Positions 28,267 through 37,837 of a DNA stretch of 62,557 nucleotides are shown here, piece after piece (position 1 is the stretch's first letter; each line of letters opens with the position of its first letter). Origin of the DNA: Sva-07 sp041685755 (GTDB taxonomy: Bacteria > Actinomycetota > Acidimicrobiia > Acidimicrobiales > Ilumatobacteraceae); contig JAWLFC010000007.1 in NCBI GenBank assembly GCA_041685755.1, positions 1 through 62,557 of the forward strand, given 5' to 3'. The position numbers were made by a program, and so were the translations under genes. The notes under the pieces are model-generated. The model saw only the letters and a program-made list of their open reading frames with translations, searched no databases and was not told where the DNA came from.

Positions 28267-28830
28267 TCAGACCCGGGTGATGTAGTCGCCGGAGCGGGTG
28301 TCGACCTTGACCCGGTCGCCGACCTCGACGAACAGCGGCACCTGGAGCACCTTGCCGGTCTCGAGCGTGGCCGGCTTGCGGGCGCCCGACACGCGGTCTC
28401 CCTGCACACCCGGTTCGGTCTCGGTGATCGCCAGCTCGACCGACGCCGGGATCTCGACGCCGATGATCTCGCCCTGGTACATCGCGATCTGGGCGATCAT
28501 CTGCTCGGCGAGATAGTCGGCGGCATCGCCGAGCGCGGCGTTCGGCACGTTCATCTGGTCGTAGGTCGAGGTGTTCATGAACACGTAGTCGTCGCCGTCC
28601 TTGTACAGGAACTGCATGTCCTGGCGGTCGACGATCGCCTGCTCGACCTTGATGCCGGCGTTGAACGTCTTGTCGATGACGGCGCCGGTCCTGACGTTGC
28701 GGATCTTGGTGCGCACGAACGCGCCACCCTTGCCGGGCTTGACGTGCTGGAACTCGACCACCTGGAACAGTCCGTTGTCGAGTTCGAGAGTGATTCCGTT
28801 CTTCAGGTCGTTGACGGAGATCTGCGGCAT
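28267..28830 (-). CDS. efp: elongation factor P
   Basis: EF-P rescues ribosomes stalled on polyproline. The 187 residues form three beta-barrel domains; the peptidyl-transferase loop is KPGKGGAF with Lys-34 at the tip, and domain III ends VKVDTRSGDYITRV. No epmA/B or ymfI-like modification gene is nearby. A ribosome site AAGGA lies seven bases before the ATG. It follows the aminopeptidase gene, as in many bacteria. Confidence 0.97.
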   Translation of the reverse strand: MPQISVNDLKNGITLELDNGLFQVVEFQHVKPGKGGAFVRTKIRNVRTGAVIDKTFNAGIKVEQAIVDRQDMQFLYKDGDDYVFMNTSTYDQMNVPNAALGDAADYLAEQMIAQIAMYQGEIIGVEIPASVELAITETEPGVQGDRVSGARKPATLETGKVLQVPLFVEVGDRVKVDTRSGDYITRV

Positions 28831-28868
28831 GGTCGGGTCCTTGGGGTCGGGTTCGAGCTGCGGGTCGT

Positions 28869-29966
28869 TCAGCCCGGGAACGGTCGCGGCGGGGTGTGGG
28901 TCAGTGGCTGCGAGCCGGCTTCGGTGACGACGAGGAGGTCCTCGATCCGGAATCCACCGAAGCCGACACGATAGAGCCCCGGCTCGACCGTCACCACGTT
29001 GCCGGCCGCCAACTCGTCCTCGGAGGCCTGCGAGTGGAACGGCGGCTCGTGGATCACCAGGCCCACGCCGTGACCGGTGCCGTGCAGGTACCAGTCGAGC
29101 CGGCCGGCCTCGTCGTAGACGTCACGGCAGACCCGGTCGAGTTCCCGAGCCGAGATCCCGCTGCGCAGCGCGGCGACTCCGGCGGCGTGCGAGGCTTCGA
29201 CGAGGGCATAGACCTCGCGCTGGTCGACAGTCGGCTCGCCGATCACGTAGGAGCGCGTCATGTCCGAGTGGTAGCCGTCGACGAGCGCCCCGACGTCGAT
29301 GATCACCGTGTCGCCCTCGACGATGGTTCGCCGTGTGGCCTCGTGATGGGGGCGGGCGGCGTGGTCCGGTCCGCTCGCCACGATCGTGTCGTAGCTGCGG
29401 TCGTCGGCGCCGTGGAGACGCATCCGGTACTCGAGCTCGTTGCGGATGTCGGCCTCGGTGACCGGCTCGTCGACCGTGGCGAACAGGATCGGTTCGACCT
29501 CGGCCAGCGCGGCATCGGCGGCGGCGGCCGCTGCGGCCATGCGCTCGATCTCGGCGGCGTCCTTGATCCGACGTTGCATCCCGACGAACGAATCGGTCGG
29601 TTGCAGCACGAGGTCCTCGGCAAGGCGCCGCCATTCCGCATGGCTCGTCGAGACCGGGTCGAGCCCGACGAACCGTGCAGCATCGAGCGCCTCGACCAGC
29701 CGGTCGTGCAGCTTCACCCTCGACGTCTCGGCGATCACCGTCGCACCCACCTGCGCCGTTTCGGCTCGCGCCCGTTCGCCGTAGCGGCCGTCGGTGCCGA
29801 GTACCAGATCGTCGGCGGTGAGCACCGCCCAGCCGTTCGAGCCGGTGAACCCGGTCAGCCACCGCACGTCGACGAGGTCGGTGAACAGCAGCGCGTCGCA
29901 GCCGTTGCCGAGCGGCAGCCGGGGCTGGATCATCGCCAGCCGTCGCGCGTGGTCGATCGGCGTCAT
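28869..29966 (-). CDS. M24 family Xaa-Pro aminopeptidase-like protein
   Basis: A metallopeptidase of 365 residues cleaving X-Pro peptides or dipeptides. The N-terminal creatinase-like domain (1–125) precedes the pita-bread catalytic domain. Its metal ligands are visible in DVGALVDGYHSDMTRS (two Asp), GTGHGVGLVIHE (His), TVEPGLY (Glu) and RIEDLLVV (Glu). The ATG overlaps the aroB stop (ATGA). The order aroB-pepP/Q-efp-nusB is common in Gram-positive bacteria. Confidence 0.93.
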   Translation of the reverse strand: MTPIDHARRLAMIQPRLPLGNGCDALLFTDLVDVRWLTGFTGSNGWAVLTADDLVLGTDGRYGERARAETAQVGATVIAETSRVKLHDRLVEALDAARFVGLDPVSTSHAEWRRLAEDLVLQPTDSFVGMQRRIKDAAEIERMAAAAAAADAALAEVEPILFATVDEPVTEADIRNELEYRMRLHGADDRSYDTIVASGPDHAARPHHEATRRTIVEGDTVIIDVGALVDGYHSDMTRSYVIGEPTVDQREVYALVEASHAAGVAALRSGISARELDRVCRDVYDEAGRLDWYLHGTGHGVGLVIHEPPFHSQASEDELAAGNVVTVEPGLYRVGFGGFRIEDLLVVTEAGSQPLTHTPPRPFPG

Positions 29967-30973
29967 CCCACGAACCGTTCCAGGGTCGCTCGGACCGCGC
30001 CCTCCGGGACGTGCTCGACGACCTCGACACCGTCAGGCCCGTCGAGGACGAACGTGAGGCCGTCCAGCGCCTTCTTGTCGCGGGCCATCAGCGCGAGCAG
30101 GACGTCGGCGTCGAGGCGCTCGGGTGGTGTGATCCGCAGCCCGTACTCCCCCGCCACGACCCGTCGGTGCTCGTCGACCCGGCCCTCGTCGATGCGACCG
30201 AGCTCCCGGGCCAGCTCGGCGGCGAACAGCAGCCCGATCGCGACCGCCTCGCCGTGGGCGATGTCGTGGTCGGTGGCGATCTCGATGGCGTGAGCCAGCG
30301 TGTGGCCGTAGTTGAGCAGCGCCCGACGGCCGCCTTCGCGCTCGTCGGAGGCGACCACCTCGGCCTTGATCTCCACGCAGCGGGCGATGCGCTGGTCGAG
30401 GGGCATCGCGAGCAGGTCGTCGCCGGTGAGGAAGTGGTACTTCGACATCTCGCCGAGCCCGCAGCGCATCTCGCGTTCGGGCAGGGTGTCGAGCGCGTCG
30501 AGGTCGCAGATCACGCCGGACGGCTGCCAGAACGCACCGACGAGGTTCTTGCCCTCGGGCAGGTTGACGCCGGTCTTGCCGCCGATGGCGGCGTCGACCA
30601 TGCCGAGCAGGGTGGTGGCGACGTGGACCACCGGGGTCCCTCGGTGCCAGGACGCCGCCGCGAACCCGGCGATGTCGGTCACCATGCCGCCGCCGATGCC
30701 GATGACGACGTCTCGTCGGGTCAACCCCTGGCGGGCGAACCCACGACAGAGCATCTCGACCGTCGCCAATGACTTCGCCTCCTCGCCGTCGCCGATCTCG
30801 AAGCACTCGACGTCGTGACCAGCGAGGTCGGGTCGCAGCGGGATCCCCGCCTGGGTCACGACCGCGACGCGGCGAGCCGAGCTCGGCAGCAGCCCGGGCA
30901 ACTCGGCGATCGCGCCGGCGCCGACGACCACGTCGTAGGAGCGCTCGGCGAGCGGCACGTTCACCCGCAGCAT
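29963..30973 (-). CDS. aroB: 3-dehydroquinate synthase
   Basis: AroB closes DAHP to 3-dehydroquinate using NAD and a divalent metal. The 336 residues have the NAD loop GIGGGMVTDIAGFAA, substrate GKTGVNLPEGKN, and metal ligands in GLGEMSKYH, LNYGHTLAHAIE and IAHGEAVAIG. Its start overlaps the aroK end by 13 bases. It is part of aroC-aroK-aroB. Confidence 0.97.
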   Translation of the reverse strand: MLRVNVPLAERSYDVVVGAGAIAELPGLLPSSARRVAVVTQAGIPLRPDLAGHDVECFEIGDGEEAKSLATVEMLCRGFARQGLTRRDVVIGIGGGMVTDIAGFAAASWHRGTPVVHVATTLLGMVDAAIGGKTGVNLPEGKNLVGAFWQPSGVICDLDALDTLPEREMRCGLGEMSKYHFLTGDDLLAMPLDQRIARCVEIKAEVVASDEREGGRRALLNYGHTLAHAIEIATDHDIAHGEAVAIGLLFAAELARELGRIDEGRVDEHRRVVAGEYGLRITPPERLDADVLLALMARDKKALDGLTFVLDGPDGVEVVEHVPEGAVRATLERFVG

Positions 30974-31482
30974 CGCAGCACCGCCCTGGTCACCTCGTTG
31001 ATCGAACGGTTGTCGACCGACACGACGGCGTCGGCGACCTCACGGTAGAGCCCGGCGCGCTCGTCGTACATCCGCCGCAGCGTGCCCTCGGGATCGTCGT
31101 CGAGCAGCGGCCGGTGTCCGCCACTGCGCACCCGGTCCAACAGGGTGTCGACGTCGGCGAGCAGCCACACGACGTGGGCGTCGGGCGACGTCAGCGCCTC
31201 ACGGTTGCGTTCGCTCAGCACCACTCCCCCGGCGGCGGCGATCACCGACGGCTCGTCGTCGTCGAGGGCCCGCCGCAACGTCGCCGTCTCCAGCTCTCGG
31301 AAGGCCTGCTCGCCGTCGGTCTTCCAGATCTCGCGCACCGTGCGGCCGACGTCGGCCTCGATCATCTCGTCGGAGTCGAACAGCGGACGCTGCAACTCGG
31401 CCGCCACCGCCCGGCCCACCGTCGACTTGCCGACCCCCATCATCCCGACGAGCACGACGTGGCGCGGCGTCTCGTCGCTCAC
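30961..31482 (-). CDS. aroK: shikimate kinase
   Basis: AroK phosphorylates shikimate at O3. The 173 residues have the P-loop GMMGVGKSTVGR (about 13–24), the shikimate-binding Asp in FDSDEMIE, an AAAGGVV loop in place of the usual GGG, and the lid RPLL. The GTG start overlaps the aroC stop (GTGA). Confidence 0.96.
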   Translation of the reverse strand: MSDETPRHVVLVGMMGVGKSTVGRAVAAELQRPLFDSDEMIEADVGRTVREIWKTDGEQAFRELETATLRRALDDDEPSVIAAAGGVVLSERNREALTSPDAHVVWLLADVDTLLDRVRSGGHRPLLDDDPEGTLRRMYDERAGLYREVADAVVSVDNRSINEVTRAVLRCCG

Positions 31483-32645
31483 GACAGCGAGGCCGTGAAC
31501 GCCTCGGCGTTGCGGACGAACTCGTCGACCGAGTCGCCACCGAACTTGCGCTGGGCTTCACCGGCGAGCACGAGGGCGACCATCGTCTCGGCCACGACGC
31601 CCATGGCCGGCACGGCGGTGACGTCGGTGCGTTCCTTGAACGACACCGCGGACTGCTTGGTCTCGGTGTCGACGGTTTCGAGCGTCGGCGTGTTCAGGGT
31701 GGCCAGCGGCTTCATCGCCGCCCGGACCACGAGGAGTTCCCCGGTCGAGATGCCACCCTCGGTCCCCCCGGCAAGCGTGCTGCCACGCCGGTAGCTCTGG
31801 GCATCGGCATCCCACGAGATCGGATCGTGCGCCGCGCTCCCTCGGCGGCCGGCGACCTCGAAACCGTCACCGATCTCGACGCCCTTGACCGCCTGGATGC
31901 TCATGATCGCCTGGGCGAGCAGGGCGTCGAGCTTGCGGTCCCAGTGCACGTGGCTGCCGAGGCCCACCGGGACACCGAAGCCGAGCACCTCGACGACGCC
32001 GCCGAGCGAATCGCCGTCCTTGGCGGCCGCCTTGATCTCGGTGATCATCGCCTCGCTCGCGTCGAGGTCGAAACAGCGGACCTGGTTGTCGTCGACGCGG
32101 TCGAGCTGTTCCGGCGTCGGGCGGGGTGCATCGGCGGGGACCCGCGCCGAGCCCATCTGGATGACGTGGGAGATGATCTCGATGCCGAGCGGCCGCAGCA
32201 GCGCCTTGGCGACGGCGCCGGCGGCGACCCGGGCAGCGGTCTCGCGGGCGCTGGCGCGCTCGAGGACGTCGCGGGCGTCGGTGAAGCCGTACTTCTGCAT
32301 GCCGGCGAGGTCGGCGTGACCCGGACGCACCTGGGTCAGCGGTGCCTTGGTGGCGCCGGGGGCGGGATCCATCTCCTCGTGCCACTTGTCGCTGCGGAAC
32401 CACTCGGTGTTCCTGATCTCGATGGCGACCGGCGACCCGAGGGTGCGGCCGTGACGCACCCCGCCGATCAGGGTGAGCTCGTCGACCTCGAAGCGCTGGC
32501 GCGGACCCCGCCCGTAGCCGAGACGGCGGCGACCCATCTCGGCCTGGATCTCCTCCACGGTGATCGCGAGCCCGGCCGGCAACCCTTCGATGATGACCAC
32601 GAGGCCCTGTCCGTGGGACTCGCCCGCCGTGAGATAGCGCAACAT
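31479..32645 (-). CDS. aroC: chorismate synthase
   Basis: AroC eliminates phosphate from EPSP to give chorismate, needing reduced FMN. The 388 residues begin MLRYLTAGESHGQGLV, with the invariant GESHG, and contain YGRGPRQRFEVD and RPGHADLAGMQKYG, full length. Its ATG stands seven bases after TAGCCT (32653–32658), and the TAG of that hexamer is the aroE stop codon. aroC probably begins its own leaderless transcript through aroK-aroB-pep-efp-nusB. Confidence 0.97.
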   Translation of the reverse strand: MLRYLTAGESHGQGLVVIIEGLPAGLAITVEEIQAEMGRRRLGYGRGPRQRFEVDELTLIGGVRHGRTLGSPVAIEIRNTEWFRSDKWHEEMDPAPGATKAPLTQVRPGHADLAGMQKYGFTDARDVLERASARETAARVAAGAVAKALLRPLGIEIISHVIQMGSARVPADAPRPTPEQLDRVDDNQVRCFDLDASEAMITEIKAAAKDGDSLGGVVEVLGFGVPVGLGSHVHWDRKLDALLAQAIMSIQAVKGVEIGDGFEVAGRRGSAAHDPISWDADAQSYRRGSTLAGGTEGGISTGELLVVRAAMKPLATLNTPTLETVDTETKQSAVSFKERTDVTAVPAMGVVAETMVALVLAGEAQRKFGGDSVDEFVRNAEAFTASLS

Positions 32646-32652
32646 CAGCGCA

Positions 32653-32658
32653 AGGCTA
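32653..32658 (-). promoter_or_regulatory. -10 element TAGCCT formed by the aroE stop, before aroC
   Basis: The last codon of aroE (TAG) plus CCT gives TAGCCT, seven bases before the aroC ATG. There is no ribosome site, fitting leaderless initiation. Confidence 0.55.
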
Positions 32659-33489
32659 CCGACCGGCGAGTGCGGCCACGGCGGCGGCTCGCATCACCGC
32701 GACATCGGGCCGCGCCCCGAGCCAGCCCTCCTGCTGCAGCGCCGCCTGGTGGATCAGCATCCCGAGGCCGTCGACGGTGCGGGCACCGAGTGCGTCGGCG
32801 TGACGCAGCCACGCTGTCCGCAACGGGTGGTACACCAGATCGGCGACGACCTGCTCGGGTCGCAGCAACGTCGGCTCGCAGGGAAGATCGTCGGATCCGG
32901 CATCGTCCGGCTCGATGCCCATGCCGACATTGGTCGCGTTGACGACGATGTCGGCGCGGGTGATGTCGCTGGCGATGCCGACCGAAGCCGCCGACGCCAG
33001 CGTCGCCGCCGACTCGGCGTGGTCTCGCGTCCGGTTGAGCACGGTGATGTCGATCGCGCCTGCTCGGCCCAGGGCGTCGATGACCGAACGGGCGGCGCCC
33101 CCGGCGCCGATCACGGCCACGCGCGCATCGACGACGTCGACGTCGGCGTCGGCGAGCGACGCCACGAAGCCGGCACCGTCGGTGCTCGACCCGACGAGTT
33201 CGTCGCCGTCCCAGCTCACGGTGTTGACCGACCGCAGCGCCAGCGCGGCCGGCTCCAGCCGGTCGACGGCGTCGGCGATGTCGCGCTTGTGGGGCATCGT
33301 GACCGACAGCCCGGCGATGCCGAGCACGCGCATCGCGTCGAGGGCACCGGCGGCGCCACCCGACGCGACGTCGAATGCGAGATAGGTCCAGTCGACGCCG
33401 GCGGCGTCGAAGGCCGCCTGGTGGATCACCGGCGAGAGGCTGTGCTCGACGGGCGACCCGATCAGCGCCGCCAACCGGCGAGCGGTCAC
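32656..33489 (-). CDS. aroE: shikimate dehydrogenase
   Basis: AroE reduces 3-dehydroshikimate with NADPH. The 277 residues show GSPVEHSLSPVIHQAAF (substrate), SVTMPHKRDI with the catalytic Lys, STDGAGF, and the nucleotide loop VIGAGGAARSV. The GTG start overlaps the mltG stop, so aroE is the last gene of the alaS-ruvX-mltG-aroE operon, a typical actinobacterial order. Its TAG stop may double as the aroC promoter. Confidence 0.95.
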   Translation of the reverse strand: MTARRLAALIGSPVEHSLSPVIHQAAFDAAGVDWTYLAFDVASGGAAGALDAMRVLGIAGLSVTMPHKRDIADAVDRLEPAALALRSVNTVSWDGDELVGSSTDGAGFVASLADADVDVVDARVAVIGAGGAARSVIDALGRAGAIDITVLNRTRDHAESAATLASAASVGIASDITRADIVVNATNVGMGIEPDDAGSDDLPCEPTLLRPEQVVADLVYHPLRTAWLRHADALGARTVDGLGMLIHQAALQQEGWLGARPDVAVMRAAAVAALAGR

Positions 33490-34718
33490 AGCAGCCCGGC
33501 CTGGCGCGCCAGCTCGACGTTGCGGTCGTGCTGCCACGCCTCGGACGCGAACACGTGGCGGCCGTCCTCGTCGGCGATCACGTAGTACCGCAGGGTGCAC
33601 CTCGTCGGATCGGGCAACTCGGCGCAGATCGGGTCACCGGCCGGCGGGTTCGGTGCCGGGTTGAGCGCGGCCTCGATCGACGCGCGGCCAGGGTTGGCGA
33701 TCGGCGTCTGCGGCAGCCCCAGCCGCGTGTAGGAGTTCCACGGCGTGTCGATCTGACGCAACGTCGAGAACGGCAGCTCCGGGTCGAGGCCCGCCTGGTC
33801 ACGCCCGTACAGCACGGTTGCATCGATCTGCAGCGGGATCGGGTCGCCGAGTGCCGTCTGGAACAGCCGGTTGTGGATCACTCGCGAGATCTTGGCGCGA
33901 TCCTCGGGGACCTTCGCCTCGCGTTCGATCATCGACGCGATGATCAGCATCTCGTAGGGCGTGCGCCCGAGCGCCGCCGAACGGTTGACGATGTCCTCCT
34001 GATCGCCGACACGCTCCATCAGGGCGATCATCCGCTCGATGACCTGGCCCTCGCTCTCGGCGTTGGACACCTGGTACGTGTCGGGGAAGAGCATCCCCTC
34101 CAGCGATGTCACCCCGGGCGGCTGAAAGGGTGAGCGGATCGAACCGTCGGCGGCGACCGCCATGAACTCATCCGCCGTCAGCCGGTCGACGGAGCTGTCG
34201 AGCCGGTCGGCCATCCGCTCGATCGTGAAGCCTTCGGGGAAGGTCACCCTCGTGTAGGTCTGCCCAGGCGGCGTGCGCAGCCGGCCGAGCACGTTGCCCA
34301 TGTGGTCCGACGGTCGGATCTCGTAGTAGCCGGGCGTTGGTTCCAGGCCTCCCTCGCGCTCGACGTACCACTCGAACACGTCGGGGTCGGAGACCAGACC
34401 GACATCGGCGAGACGCACCGCGATCGACTCGAGGTCGTCGCCTTCGTTGACCGTGAAGCTCTGCACGTCCCCGGGGGCGCCGGGCGGGTTGATCTTGCCG
34501 AGGTACCACCAGCCGACAGCGCCCGCGACCAGGATCGCCACGACCACGAGCACCATCGACAGCCACACCAGCCACTTGACCGGGCGGGTCTGGCGGCGGA
34601 GCCGTTCGACCGAACCGGTCGCATCGGTGGCATCCCACGGGTCGATCTGCCAGTCGAGCGACGGACGGGCGTCGGGGTCGACCTGGGCCTCGGGAAGCAG
34701 CGGGTCGAGACGCTTCAC
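33486..34718 (-). CDS. mltG: endolytic murein transglycosylase
   Basis: MltG cuts nascent glycan strands at the membrane. The 410-residue protein has a cytoplasmic N-terminus, one membrane helix (about residues 50–73, LVWLSMVLVVVAILVAGAV), a LysM-like segment (SFTVNEGDDLESIAVRL) and the YceG domain. The catalytic Glu is in IASMIEREAKVPEDR, and the late signature is QTPIANPGRASIEAALNP. The GTG start overlaps the ruvX stop. Confidence 0.94.
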   Translation of the reverse strand: MKRLDPLLPEAQVDPDARPSLDWQIDPWDATDATGSVERLRRQTRPVKWLVWLSMVLVVVAILVAGAVGWWYLGKINPPGAPGDVQSFTVNEGDDLESIAVRLADVGLVSDPDVFEWYVEREGGLEPTPGYYEIRPSDHMGNVLGRLRTPPGQTYTRVTFPEGFTIERMADRLDSSVDRLTADEFMAVAADGSIRSPFQPPGVTSLEGMLFPDTYQVSNAESEGQVIERMIALMERVGDQEDIVNRSAALGRTPYEMLIIASMIEREAKVPEDRAKISRVIHNRLFQTALGDPIPLQIDATVLYGRDQAGLDPELPFSTLRQIDTPWNSYTRLGLPQTPIANPGRASIEAALNPAPNPPAGDPICAELPDPTRCTLRYYVIADEDGRHVFASEAWQHDRNVELARQAGLL

Positions 34719-35167
34719 GGCGCCGCTCCCCAGGTGCCGCGGCGGTGGTCGAGCCACGACTGCAGCATCACCGCCGCTGCCACCTTGTCGACGACCTGGC
34801 GACGTCGACGGGCGTCGAGGCCGGCCTCGAGCATGCCGCGCTCCGCGGTCACGGTCGTGAACCGCTCGTCGTACATCTCCACCGGCACCCCGACAACGCT
34901 AGCGAGCTGACGGGCCTCGGTCTCGGCAGACCGAGCCGCCGGCCCCCGGCTCCCGTCGAGCGACAAGGGGAGCCCGACGACGACCACCTCGGCCTCCTCG
35001 GCTCGCACGATCCGGGCGATCTCGGCGTGGTCGTGGCGTCGCGACGACGAACGCTGCACGGTCGTGCGCGCCGACGCGATCGTGCCGGACAGGTCGCTGA
35101 CGGCGATGCCGATGCGCTTGGACCCGAGATCGATGCCGAGCGCCCGGACGCCCGGGACGGCGCTCAC
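34715..35167 (-). CDS. ruvX: YqgF/RuvX-family nuclease
   Basis: YqgF proteins have an RNase H fold and are implicated in 16S rRNA end processing and possibly Holliday-junction cleavage. The 150 residues contain the GIDLGSKRIGIAVSD acidic strand, VVVGLPLSLDGS, YDERFTTVTAE with the second acidic pair, and VDKVAAAVMLQ. The GTG start overlaps the alaS stop. alaS-yqgF-mltG-aroE is conserved in actinobacteria. Confidence 0.93.
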   Translation of the reverse strand: MSAVPGVRALGIDLGSKRIGIAVSDLSGTIASARTTVQRSSSRRHDHAEIARIVRAEEAEVVVVGLPLSLDGSRGPAARSAETEARQLASVVGVPVEMYDERFTTVTAERGMLEAGLDARRRRQVVDKVAAAVMLQSWLDHRRGTWGAAP

Positions 35168-37776
35168 GCGCCGACGGCAGCCGCGGCGGCGCGCGCCGCG
35201 ATCTCGAGCGCGTCGGGGATCGCCGACACGTCCTTGCCGCCCGCGGTCGCGACGTCGCCCTTGCCACCGCCACCGCCACCGACCGCCCGGGCCGCGTCCT
35301 TGATGAGCTCGCTCGCCGATCGACCACTGCCCGGTTCGACTGCGGCCACCAGGCCGACACCGCCGCTCGTCGTCTCGCCGATCAGCACGACGAGCCGGAT
35401 CCCCGGCTGTTGGCGGACGGCGATCGCCAGCTCGCGCAGGTCGCCGGGCGCCAACCCGTCGACTCGGGTCACCACCACGCCGTCGTGGGCGATCGCGGCC
35501 AGTTCGTTCGCTCGACCCGTCGCCAGTTGCCCGCGCAGCGACTTGATCTCGTCCTGCAGCGCCTTCACCTCGTCGAGCTTGCGCTGCAGACCCCCGAGCA
35601 GGTCGTCGGCCGGGGCGCCGACGAGGCGGGCGGCGTCGGCGAGGAGCTGCTCGTCGCGTTGCAGGAGTGCGACGCTGGCGTCGCCGGTGACCGCTTCGAT
35701 GCGGCGCAGGTTCGAGCCGATCGACGACTCGCTGACGACCTTGACGGTGCCGATGTCGCCGGTGGCGCGGACGTGGGTACCGCCGCACAGCTCGATCGAC
35801 GATCCGGCCTCGAGCACCCGCACGATGTCGCCGTACTTGTCGCCGAAGAACGCGATCGCGCCGAGCGCTTCGGCCTCGTCCTTGGTCGTCTCGAAGATGC
35901 GCGTCGGCGAGTTGGCCAGCGTCTCGGCGTTCGCGAGACGCTCGATCTCGGCGATCTGGTCGTCGGTGACGGCCTCGTAGTGGCTGAAGTCGAACCGGAG
36001 GCGGTCGGGCCCGACCATCGAGCCGGCCTGCTTGACGTGGTCGCCGAGCACGGTGCGCAACGCATGGTGCAGCAGGTGGGTCGCCGTGTGATTGCGACGG
36101 ATCGCGGCGCGACGGTCGCTGTCGATCGCTGCCGTGGCGGCCTGGCCCGGCATGATCGAGCCCGACTCGACGACGGCGCGGTGACGACGCAGGTTGGGCA
36201 ACGCGAAGGTCGTGTCGAGGACGCGGGCGACACCGGTCTCGGTCGTGATCGTGCCGGTGTCGCCGATCTGGCCACCGGCTTCGGCGTAGAACGGCGTGCG
36301 GTCGAGGAAGACGTCGACCTCGTCGCTGTCGGCGACCGGGATCACGGCGAGAACACGGCTCTCGGTCACGTCGTCGGTGTACCCGAGGAACTCGGTGGTA
36401 CCGAACTGCTCGACGACGTCGCGGTAGGCGTCGAGATCGACGCCGTCACCAGCTCCCTTCTGGGCCGCCTTGGCCCGTTCGCGCTGGGCGGCCATGTCCG
36501 CGGCGAACCCCTCGAGGTCGACGTCGACGTGACGCTCGGCGGCGATCTCCTGGGTCAGCTCCAGCGGGAACCCGTAGGTGTCGTGGAGCAGGAACGCCGT
36601 GGACCCGGAGAGTTCGGTGGTGTCGGCGTCGAGTTCGCCGTCGAGGATCGCCAGGCCGTTCTTGAGCGTCTGGCGGAACCGCTCTTCCTCCTTGGCCATG
36701 ACGCTGACGACGAAGTCACGGTTCTTGACGACGTCGGGGTAGGCGTTGCCCATCACGTCGATCGCGACCTCCGTCAGCCGGGGCATGACGAGCGAGTCGG
36801 TGCCGAGCAGGTACGCGTAGCGCACGGCGCGGCGGATGATGCGCCGCAGCACGTACCCGCGTGCTTCGTTCGACGGGAACACGCCGTCGTTGATGAGCAT
36901 CGCTCCGGAACGGGCGTGCTCGGCGAGGACCCGCATGGCGAAGCTGTCTCGGTCGTCGTAGTCACCGACGCGGTAGGTCTTGCCGGTGACCGAGCACGCC
37001 TCGTCGATCATCGGCTGCATCAGATCGGTCTCCCAGACCGAGTCGACGCCCTGCACGAGAGCGAGGATGCGTTCGAGGCCGGCGCCGGTGTCGATCGAGG
37101 GTTTCGGAAGCGGTGTGCGAGTCCCGTCGGCGGCCTGGTCGAACTGCATGAACACCAGGTTCCAGAACTCCATGAACCGATCACCGGTCGGGTCGTGGAG
37201 GGGGCCGCCATCGGGGCCGAACGCCGGCCCGCGGTCGATGTGGATCTCACTGCACGGTCCGCAGGGACCGGTGTCGCCGGCCTGCCAGAAGTTGTCCTTG
37301 TCGCCGAGGCGCTGGATGCGCTCCATCGGCACCCCGACGACCTCGTGCCAGATCGCCTCGGCGTCGTCGTCGGATTCGTGGACGGTGATCCAGAGTCGAT
37401 CGCCGTCGAATCCCCACCCACCGGTGGCCGGGTCACCCGTGACGAGTTCCCAGCTCCACGGGATCGCCGACTCCTTGAAGTAGTCGCCGAAGCTGAAGTT
37501 GCCGAGCATCTCGAAGAACACGAGGTGACGTTTGGTCCGACCGACGTCGTCGAGGTCGTTGTGCTTGCCCCCGGCGCGGGCGCACTTCTGCGAACTGACC
37601 GCCCGCTTGAACGGGGGGACCTCGTCACCGACGAAGTACGGCTTGAACGGCAACATGCCGGCGACGTTGAACAGCACCGTCGGATCGTGCGGGATCAGAC
37701 TCGCCGACGGAACCGGCGTGTGGTCCTTGGCGACGAAGAAGTCGCGGAAGGAGTCACGGAGTTGATCGGCGCTCAT
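35164..37776 (-). CDS. alaS: alanyl-tRNA synthetase
   Basis: AlaS charges tRNA-Ala. The protein (870 residues) contains the class II catalytic core with FNVAGMLPFKPYF and FSFGDYFKE, the editing domain with HTATHLLHHALR (HxxxH) and CGGTHVRATGDIG (CxxxH), and a DHHA1 C-terminal domain with a GGGGGGKGD glycine run. The start MSADQLRDSFRDFF fits the family. ATGs at 37788 and 37797 are in frame and add 4 or 7 residues; 37797 is only ten bases from a TAGGCT hexamer and could be the true leaderless-type start. Confidence 0.96.
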   Translation of the reverse strand: MSADQLRDSFRDFFVAKDHTPVPSASLIPHDPTVLFNVAGMLPFKPYFVGDEVPPFKRAVSSQKCARAGGKHNDLDDVGRTKRHLVFFEMLGNFSFGDYFKESAIPWSWELVTGDPATGGWGFDGDRLWITVHESDDDAEAIWHEVVGVPMERIQRLGDKDNFWQAGDTGPCGPCSEIHIDRGPAFGPDGGPLHDPTGDRFMEFWNLVFMQFDQAADGTRTPLPKPSIDTGAGLERILALVQGVDSVWETDLMQPMIDEACSVTGKTYRVGDYDDRDSFAMRVLAEHARSGAMLINDGVFPSNEARGYVLRRIIRRAVRYAYLLGTDSLVMPRLTEVAIDVMGNAYPDVVKNRDFVVSVMAKEEERFRQTLKNGLAILDGELDADTTELSGSTAFLLHDTYGFPLELTQEIAAERHVDVDLEGFAADMAAQRERAKAAQKGAGDGVDLDAYRDVVEQFGTTEFLGYTDDVTESRVLAVIPVADSDEVDVFLDRTPFYAEAGGQIGDTGTITTETGVARVLDTTFALPNLRRHRAVVESGSIMPGQAATAAIDSDRRAAIRRNHTATHLLHHALRTVLGDHVKQAGSMVGPDRLRFDFSHYEAVTDDQIAEIERLANAETLANSPTRIFETTKDEAEALGAIAFFGDKYGDIVRVLEAGSSIELCGGTHVRATGDIGTVKVVSESSIGSNLRRIEAVTGDASVALLQRDEQLLADAARLVGAPADDLLGGLQRKLDEVKALQDEIKSLRGQLATGRANELAAIAHDGVVVTRVDGLAPGDLRELAIAVRQQPGIRLVVLIGETTSGGVGLVAAVEPGSGRSASELIKDAARAVGGGGGGKGDVATAGGKDVSAIPDALEIAARAAAAAVGA

Positions 37777-37807
37777 CGACACCTGCATGCTCGTCATATC
37801 CAGGGCG

Positions 37808-37829
37808 AGCCTATCGACGCCGCTAGCCT
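37808..37829. promoter_or_regulatory. mirrored -10 elements for alaS and the Cys-rich gene
   Basis: The minus strand has TAGGCT at 37808–37813 reading toward alaS. The plus strand has TAGCCT at 37824–37829, eight bases before the GTG at 37838. Ten bases separate the two hexamers. Confidence 0.5.
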
Positions 37830-37837
37830 GCTCCCGA